Part shown: positions 59,428-64,000 of the stretch, one piece after another
Layout of the letters: each line of letters opens with the position of its first letter
Numbering within the stretch: the first letter of the stretch is position 1
Origin: Mesorhizobium atlanticum
GTDB taxonomy: Bacteria; Pseudomonadota; Alphaproteobacteria; Rhizobiales; Rhizobiaceae
Reading direction: 5' to 3'
Assembly: GCF_003289965.1 (NCBI RefSeq)
Contig: NZ_QMBQ01000003.1
Location: 372,001-436,000 of the forward strand
DNA length: 64,000 bases
Notes under the pieces: generated by a model
The model's database searches: none
Seen by the model: only the letters and a program-made list of their open reading frames with translations
Told to the model about the DNA's origin: nothing
Position numbers and translations under genes: made by a program

Positions 59428-59847
59428 CTACGCCTTCTCCCCGGTCTTCGGCCAATAGGTGCCGAAGGACCAGACATTGCCTTCCGGGTCGAGGCAGATG
59501 AACTCGCGGCTGCCATAGTCGCGGTCGACCAGTTCCTGGATGATTTTTGCGCCGGCCTTCTTGGCTCGCGCATAGGCGGCATCGGCGTCATCCACGGCGA
59601 TGTAGATCGACTTGCCGCCGCCACCGCTTGGATCACCGACAATCTTGCCGTAATCGTCGTCGCGCGCCGTGCCCAGCATGATCATCGAGGAGCCGAAGGT
59701 CAGCTCGGCGTGGTGGACGACGTCGCCTTCGCCATAGCGGGCGCGGACCTCGAAGCCGAAGGCTTCGCCCAGCCAGTCGATCATCTTGGCGGCGTTCCTG
59801 TAGCGCAGGGCGGGATAGATACGGGGTGCTTCGGTTGACGAGGGCAT
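59428..59847 (-). CDS. VOC (glyoxalase/bleomycin resistance) family protein
   Basis: A 139-residue protein: RIYPALRYRNAAKMIDWLGEAFGF opening (first beta-alpha-beta unit), VHHAELTFGSSMIMLG, SIYIAVDDADAAYARAKKAGAK and SREFICLDPEGNVWSFG. The paired units resemble 'PhnB-like' small VOC proteins without the complete glyoxalase I metal set. Start ATG 59847 with AGGAGA six bases before. It follows the AraC gene by 84 bases, probably in its regulon. Confidence 0.75.
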   Translation of the reverse strand: MPSSTEAPRIYPALRYRNAAKMIDWLGEAFGFEVRARYGEGDVVHHAELTFGSSMIMLGTARDDDYGKIVGDPSGGGGKSIYIAVDDADAAYARAKKAGAKIIQELVDRDYGSREFICLDPEGNVWSFGTYWPKTGEKA

Positions 59848-59931
59848 GACGATCTCCTTGTTCGCGTCGATCGAGCCAATGTCCATCATGGCCGGGTCGG
59901 CGTCTTGAAGAAATGTTACCTCGGCTTAAGG

Positions 59932-60765
59932 CTACATCAGCGCTGCGAGCCCGGTCGGCGTCTCGCCGGCAAGCTGGCGGAACTCGCGCACCAGATGCGC
60001 CTGGTCGGCATAGCCGCAATCAGCGGCGATGCCGGCCCAGTCATCGCCCTGCCGCTTCGACTGGGAAAGCGCGCGGTTGAAGCGCACGATGCGCGACAAT
60101 GTCTTCGGGCCGATGCCGATCGCATCGGTGAATTTCGCCGCCAGATGCTTGCGGCTCCAGCCGATCTCGCCGGCGAGCGCCGCAATGCGAGTGCGGCCGC
60201 CCGACGCGACGACCGTCCTGTACGCCCAGGCGATTTCGGGCGACAGCCCATTTGCCTCCGCGAGGCGGCGGGTAATAAAGCTCTCTGCTACGTCGAAGCG
60301 TGTGTCCCAGTCCGATGCCTCGCCGAGTTGTTCGCGCAACGCGATGCCGTCGAAGCCCAGCGCGTCGTCCAACCCGATCATGCGGTCGCGCAGTTCGCTC
60401 ATCGGCAGGCCGAAGAATTGCCTGGCGCCGAGCGGCGTGAAATTGACCTGGATGCAGCAGGCGCCGCCGAAGGATTCGATCATCACGGGTCCGGCATAGA
60501 GTCCGGCGGCGAAGCTGGCGTAGCGGTCGTTGTCGCCAGGCGTGTGGCCGAGCCCGATGGCGAAGGCTTCGGCAAAGCTGATCACCAGCGGCACGGTCAG
60601 CGAGGCATATTCGACGATGCGGAAATGGCCGGGCCTTGTCTCGCGATAGCCGCAGATATCGGTGACGGTGCCCGCGAGCGACACGGCCGGCTTGCGCCGG
60701 ACCATCTCGAAATGGAGGGCGGGAGAGCGGTTGTCCTGTCGATGGCGCTCTGTCTCGTCGGACAT
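59932..60765 (-). CDS. AraC-family regulator
   Basis: A 277-residue protein. An N-terminal effector domain of no clear family is followed by a C-terminal AraC HTH (~175-277: RIAALAGEIGWSRKHLAAKF and WAGIAADCGYADQAHLVREFRQLAG). It lies 84 bases upstream of the VOC gene in the same direction and likely controls it. No operator was assigned. Confidence 0.8.
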   Translation of the reverse strand: MSDETERHRQDNRSPALHFEMVRRKPAVSLAGTVTDICGYRETRPGHFRIVEYASLTVPLVISFAEAFAIGLGHTPGDNDRYASFAAGLYAGPVMIESFGGACCIQVNFTPLGARQFFGLPMSELRDRMIGLDDALGFDGIALREQLGEASDWDTRFDVAESFITRRLAEANGLSPEIAWAYRTVVASGGRTRIAALAGEIGWSRKHLAAKFTDAIGIGPKTLSRIVRFNRALSQSKRQGDDWAGIAADCGYADQAHLVREFRQLAGETPTGLAALM

Positions 60766-60799
60766 GGCGCGAGCCTATCAGAACATGCTCGCAAGAATC

Positions 60800-60825
60800 A
60801 AAAGCGCCCGGCAGGGCCGGGCGCT
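60800..60825 (-). terminator. Terminator of the small membrane-protein gene
   Basis: AGCGCCCGGC (60803-60812)/GCCGGGCGCT (60816-60825), 3-base loop; on the minus strand followed by TTTGATTC. It lies 25 bases after the stop at 60851. Confidence 0.75.
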
Positions 60826-60850
60826 CCGAGTTGCCTGAGATCTGCGAATT

Positions 60851-61021
60851 TCAAGCGCCGCGCATCAAACAGCCGGCGGCGAGCACGATATAGGCGATGA
60901 GCATGATCCAAACGGAAGCAAGCGGAATGAATGCAAGAACGCCAAGCGCGGCGAGAAGGCCGATGATGGCGATGACCAATGAGATAATGAACACGATTTG
61001 GGTAGGCGCACTGAGATTCAT
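60851..61021 (-). CDS. Small 56-residue membrane protein
   Basis: MNLSAPTQIVFIISLVIAIIG then a second hydrophobic helix (ASVWIMLIAYIVLAAGCLM): two TM segments and almost nothing else. The ribosome binding site GGAGGGACGAGAC precedes ATG 61021 and a terminator follows. A conserved-looking but unnamed rhizobial membrane peptide. Confidence 0.65.
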   Translation of the reverse strand: MNLSAPTQIVFIISLVIAIIGLLAALGVLAFIPLASVWIMLIAYIVLAAGCLMRGA

Positions 61022-61072
61022 GTCTCGTCCCTCCAACATGATTCGCGCGCGCTTATTCTACCAGCGATGCGG

Positions 61073-61858
61073 TCACATACCAATTAGCTGGCGCAAGGGA
61101 TTGGCCGGGTCGGCCAGCAGCTTCGCGGCGAGCGCCAGGCAGACGACCACCAGCAGCGGCTTGATCAGCCTGGCGCCGATGCGGATGGCAAGGCTCGCGC
61201 CGACACGGGCGCCAATGAACTGCGCCACGCCCATCATCAGGCCGATCTTCCAGTCGATGACGCCGACGGCGGCGAAGACGATGAAGCCGCCGATGTTGGA
61301 GGCGAAGTTGAGCAGCTTGGTGTGCGCCGTCGCCTTGAGCACGCCATAGCCGGCGAGCGTGACGAAGGCGAGCATGTAGAAGGAGCCGGCGCCGGGGCCG
61401 AAGACACCGTCATAGAAGCCGACCAGCGGCGGGATGATCAGTCCGAACAGGAAGGGCGACAGCCGTTCGGCACGGTCGACGTCGTCCATGTTCGGCTTCA
61501 GCGCGAAATAGAGCGCGATGGCGACCAGGAGAAGCGGGAGCAGGGCGCGCAGGAAATCGCCGGGCACGACTGTCGCCAAAAGCGCCCCGACCGCGCCGCC
61601 GGCAAGCGCCAGCAGCGCCGACGGCAACTGACGGCGCAGGTCGACCTGGCCGTTCGCCGCGTAATGAATGGTGGCCGAGCCGGAACCGAACATGCCTTGC
61701 AGTTTGTTCGTGCCGAGGGCTGCGACCGGCGAAAAGCCGGCAAGCAGCAGCGCCGGGATCGTGATCAGCCCGCCGCCGCCGGCGATCGAGTCGACGAAGC
61801 CGGCCGCAAAGGCCGCGGCAATCAGGATGAGGACGGTCTGCAGGGTAAGATCGATCAT
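61073..61858 (-). CDS. TSUP (TauE/SafE) family sulfite/organosulfonate exporter
   Basis: A 261-residue membrane protein with about eight TM segments. FVDSIAGGGGLITIPALLLAG and the repeated GFYDGVFGPGAGSF are the TauE/SafE repeat motifs. The family exports sulfite, sulfoacetate or other small anions. Start ATG 61858. It is a single gene, not linked to a sulfur operon here. Confidence 0.85.
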   Translation of the reverse strand: MIDLTLQTVLILIAAAFAAGFVDSIAGGGGLITIPALLLAGFSPVAALGTNKLQGMFGSGSATIHYAANGQVDLRRQLPSALLALAGGAVGALLATVVPGDFLRALLPLLLVAIALYFALKPNMDDVDRAERLSPFLFGLIIPPLVGFYDGVFGPGAGSFYMLAFVTLAGYGVLKATAHTKLLNFASNIGGFIVFAAVGVIDWKIGLMMGVAQFIGARVGASLAIRIGARLIKPLLVVVCLALAAKLLADPANPLRQLIGM

Positions 61859-61969
61859 CGGGGAGGGATGCCTGGAAGGAAACCGCAGCTTCCACCATGC
61901 TCGCCCCGTTTGCGCAAGAGCGATTCCAAGCTAACAATCTCACGGAATCGGAAAGGGAGCTTGGTGGCG

Positions 61970-62395
61970 ATGGCGCTGCTCGACCAGATACGTTCGATCT
62001 TCGACGGTGACCCGGGTGTGCGCAAGGTGGCGGACGATCCGGTGCTGTCGGCGGAGCTTTTGATGCTGTTTCGGATGATCCTGGCCGACGGTTCGGTTTC
62101 GGAGAGCGAGATGGTCGTCTTCCGCCACATCTGCAAGGAAGCCTTCGGTATCCCCGAAACCTCGATCGACAGCGTTATCGAATATCTCAACGACTATGGC
62201 TACGAGACCAACGGCTCGCAGGCGATCGCGCTGTTCCGCGACCTCGATGTCGAGCGCCGGAAACTGCTCGCGCGCCACATGGCCGAGATCGCCAAGGCCG
62301 ATTCCAAGCTGGCGGAGAGCGAGGTGAAGCTTCTGCGCCGCACGCTCGACCTGCTCGATATCAGCCCTGTCGATTTGGTGAAGCCGGAGGAATAG
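61970..62395 (+). CDS. TerB family tellurite-resistance-like protein
   Basis: A 141-residue helical protein: MLFRMILADGSVSESEMVVF, HMAEIAKADSKLAESEVKLLRRTLDLL and acidic repeats D/E-G-x-V, as in TerB/DjlA-type domains. ATG 61970 is kept; GTG 61964 is equally spaced from AGGGAG. The function in rhizobia is unknown. Convergent with the ABC ATPase 22 bases later. Confidence 0.75.
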   Translation: MALLDQIRSIFDGDPGVRKVADDPVLSAELLMLFRMILADGSVSESEMVVFRHICKEAFGIPETSIDSVIEYLNDYGYETNGSQAIALFRDLDVERRKLLARHMAEIAKADSKLAESEVKLLRRTLDLLDISPVDLVKPEE

Positions 62396-62417
62396 CCGGC
62401 CCGGCCATACCGGCTGC

Positions 62418-64000
62418 TTAGCCCTGTTCCTGCATGCGTCGCGCGATGGCGCGGTGAAGGTCGGGGGCGGCCGCGACCAGCGCTCGCGCGGCTTCGGAGC
62501 GCGGATGGTCGAGCACATCGCCGGTCTTGCCGCGCTCGACGATCTTGCCTTCATGCATGACCAGCACCTCGTCCGCCATGGCGCGGGCGACCGTCAGGTC
62601 ATGGGTGATGAAGAGATAGGCGATGCCGAGCTTCTGGTTTAGCTCGGCGAAGAGGTCGAGGATCTGGGCGCGGATCGAGACATCGAGCGCTGAGACCGGC
62701 TCGTCGGCGACCACCAGCTTCGGGCGCGTGATGATGGCGCGGGCGATCGACAGGCGTTGGCGCTGGCCGCCCGAGAATTCATGCGGGTATTTGTCCATGT
62801 CGCGTGGCCCAAGCCCGACTTCATCGAGCGCATGCGCGACCATCTCGCGGCGCTCGGCGTTTGCCGGCTGTTTTTCCAGAAGATGCAGCGGCTCGGCCAC
62901 CAGCTTCTCCACCTTCTGGCGCGGGTCGAAGGAGCCGTAGGGATCCTGGAAAACGACCTGCATGTCGCGCCTGGCCGGCTTCAGCTCGGCCTCCGCTTTT
63001 CCGATGATGGCCTCGCCGCGAAAGCGGATCGTGCCCGCCGTCGGTTTGTCCAATGCCAGGATCATGCGGGCAAGCGTGGACTTGCCGCAGCCCGAGCGGC
63101 CGACCAGCGCCACCGACTGCGCCGGCTCGATGGTGAGCGAGACATCGTCGACGGCACGGATCGGCTGCGCCGGCCGGAATAGGGATTTGCGCCGGCCCGG
63201 ATAATCCCGGACGACGCCTTCGACTTCGAGCAAGGGCATTGCCGAGCCGGCAAGGTGCTGTTTCGGCCGCGCCGGCACATGCATCGACGCCAGCGCCAAC
63301 TCGCGTGTGTAGGGATGCTGTTGTTCCGACAGCGTGCGCGCCGTGTCGCCGGCTTCCGTCACCTCGCCACGGCGCAGGATGGTCAGGCGATCGGCCATCT
63401 CGGTTACCACCGCGAGGTCGTGCGAGATCAGCAGCAGGCCCATGCGGTTCTCGCGGACCAGATCGCGCAACAGGTCGAGGATCTGCGCCTGCAGCACCAC
63501 GTCGAGCGCCGTCGTCGGCTCGTCGGCGATCAGGAGCTTCGGTTTCAGCGCGCAGGCAATGGCAATGACGACGCGCTGGCGCTGGCCGCCGGACAGTTCG
63601 TGCGGATAGCGCGACAGCGGGAATTTGGCTTCCGGCAGCCCGACGCGGTCGAGGATTTTTCGCGCGCGCTCTTCGGCCTCGGCGCGGCCCGCCTTGGTGT
63701 GCCAGCGAATGCCTTCGGCCACCTGTTCGCCGATCGTCTTGACCGGGTTCAGCGCCGTCATAGGCTCCTGGAAAACCATGCCGATATCGTCGCCGCGCAA
63801 GGCGCACATCTGGTCCTCGGTGGCTCCGAGGATGTCGATGCCGTCGAAGGCGACGCGGCCTTCGGCACGCGCCAGGTGGGGGAGGAGCTGCATGATGGTC
63901 AGCGCCGTCATCGACTTTCCGGAGCCGGATTCACCGACCAGGCCGACGACCTCGCCAGGCGCGATCGTCAGCTCGACGCCTTTCAGGATCGGCGTGGCGC
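62418..64000 (-). CDS. Double-ATPase oligopeptide/microcin-type ABC transporter protein (5' end outside window)
   Basis: The in-window part is 526 residues of a single chain with two ABC domains. The frame stays open to the right edge, where GESGSGKS (first Walker A) directly precedes residue M at 63911. First domain signature LSGGQRQR with Walker B LLIADEPTTALD. Second domain: Walker A GRSGCGKST, signature FSGGQRQR and Walker B LVVADEPVSALD. The layout equals DppD-DppF or YejF-type fusions that energise peptide uptake. The permeases should lie just beyond the right edge. Confidence 0.85.
   Translation of the reverse strand, partial: ATPILKGVELTIAPGEVVGLVGESGSGKSMTALTIMQLLPHLARAEGRVAFDGIDILGATEDQMCALRGDDIGMVFQEPMTALNPVKTIGEQVAEGIRWHTKAGRAEAEERARKILDRVGLPEAKFPLSRYPHELSGGQRQRVVIAIACALKPKLLIADEPTTALDVVLQAQILDLLRDLVRENRMGLLLISHDLAVVTEMADRLTILRRGEVTEAGDTARTLSEQQHPYTRELALASMHVPARPKQHLAGSAMPLLEVEGVVRDYPGRRKSLFRPAQPIRAVDDVSLTIEPAQSVALVGRSGCGKSTLARMILALDKPTAGTIRFRGEAIIGKAEAELKPARRDMQVVFQDPYGSFDPRQKVEKLVAEPLHLLEKQPANAERREMVAHALDEVGLGPRDMDKYPHEFSGGQRQRLSIARAIITRPKLVVADEPVSALDVSIRAQILDLFAELNQKLGIAYLFITHDLTVARAMADEVLVMHEGKIVERGKTGDVLDHPRSEAARALVAAAPDLHRAIARRMQEQG

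Overview
The window looks like chromosome from a rhizobial alphaproteobacterium of the Mesorhizobium/Phyllobacteriaceae type. The reasons are high GC with C/G-ending codons, rhizobial palindromic intergenic repeats (GAGCGGTTC...GAACCGCTC and ATGYATGTCG...CGACATRCAT families), an LsrB/VtlR-like LysR gene beside DUF1127 small proteins, and gene content typical of these soil bacteria. No rRNA, tRNA, CRISPR array, phage or insertion sequence was recognised. Both edges cut a gene. All family names come from reading the protein sequences; no database search was run.

Layout. 1-7437: a tight plus-strand operon resembling a polyprenyl-phosphate pentose pathway: HAD-UbiA phosphoribosyltransferase fusion, DprE1-like oxidoreductase, SMR-type small membrane protein, sugar epimerase, PLP aminotransferase, GT-C-like membrane protein and FkbM methyltransferase. 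7593-16868: a dimethylglycine-dehydrogenase-like FAD/GcvT protein, M50 protease, purC, a DUF1194 protein, a SsuA/TauA-type ABC transporter and a GlxA-type AraC regulator. 17115-21699: three small minus-strand proteins, the LsrB-like regulator, an HSL-type hydrolase and an acyltransferase. 21696-33347 and 38409-48743: a dispersed corrinoid one-carbon system. It holds a RamA-like activator, methyl-THF:corrinoid methyltransferase, metF, metV, a small 'virulence factor' family protein, DUF1638, a corrinoid protein, two non-pyrrolysine MttB-family methyltransferases, an Fe-S protein, a homocysteine methyltransferase, a second FAD/GcvT dehydrogenase and a DddP-like M24 protein. Interleaved are a dienelactone hydrolase, an ECF sigma factor with a membrane VWA protein, a desaturase and an XRE regulator. 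48982-64000: MFS transporter, prolyl oligopeptidase, omega-aminotransferase, two valine-degradation genes, a DMSP-lyase-family cupin coupled to cobyric acid synthase, AraC and VOC genes, a TSUP exporter, TerB and a double-ATPase peptide ABC protein.

How it may work together. One MttB could strip a methyl group from a quaternary amine such as glycine betaine onto the corrinoid protein. RamA would keep the cobalt reduced. The MtgA-like protein would pass the methyl group to tetrahydrofolate, MetF/MetV would oxidise it, and the homocysteine methyltransferase would salvage methyl groups. The FAD/GcvT dehydrogenases would take dimethylglycine further, and cobQ supplies cobamide. Two near-identical palindromes (25168 and 39459) sit in front of the MtgA-like and homocysteine methyltransferase genes. 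A second motif, TTTGCGAC/GTCGCAAA, recurs near the GlxA regulator, the first FAD/GcvT gene and the corrinoid-protein/MttB divergent promoter. Five system proteins carry an Arg/Gly-rich disordered terminus, which is the least expected feature here.
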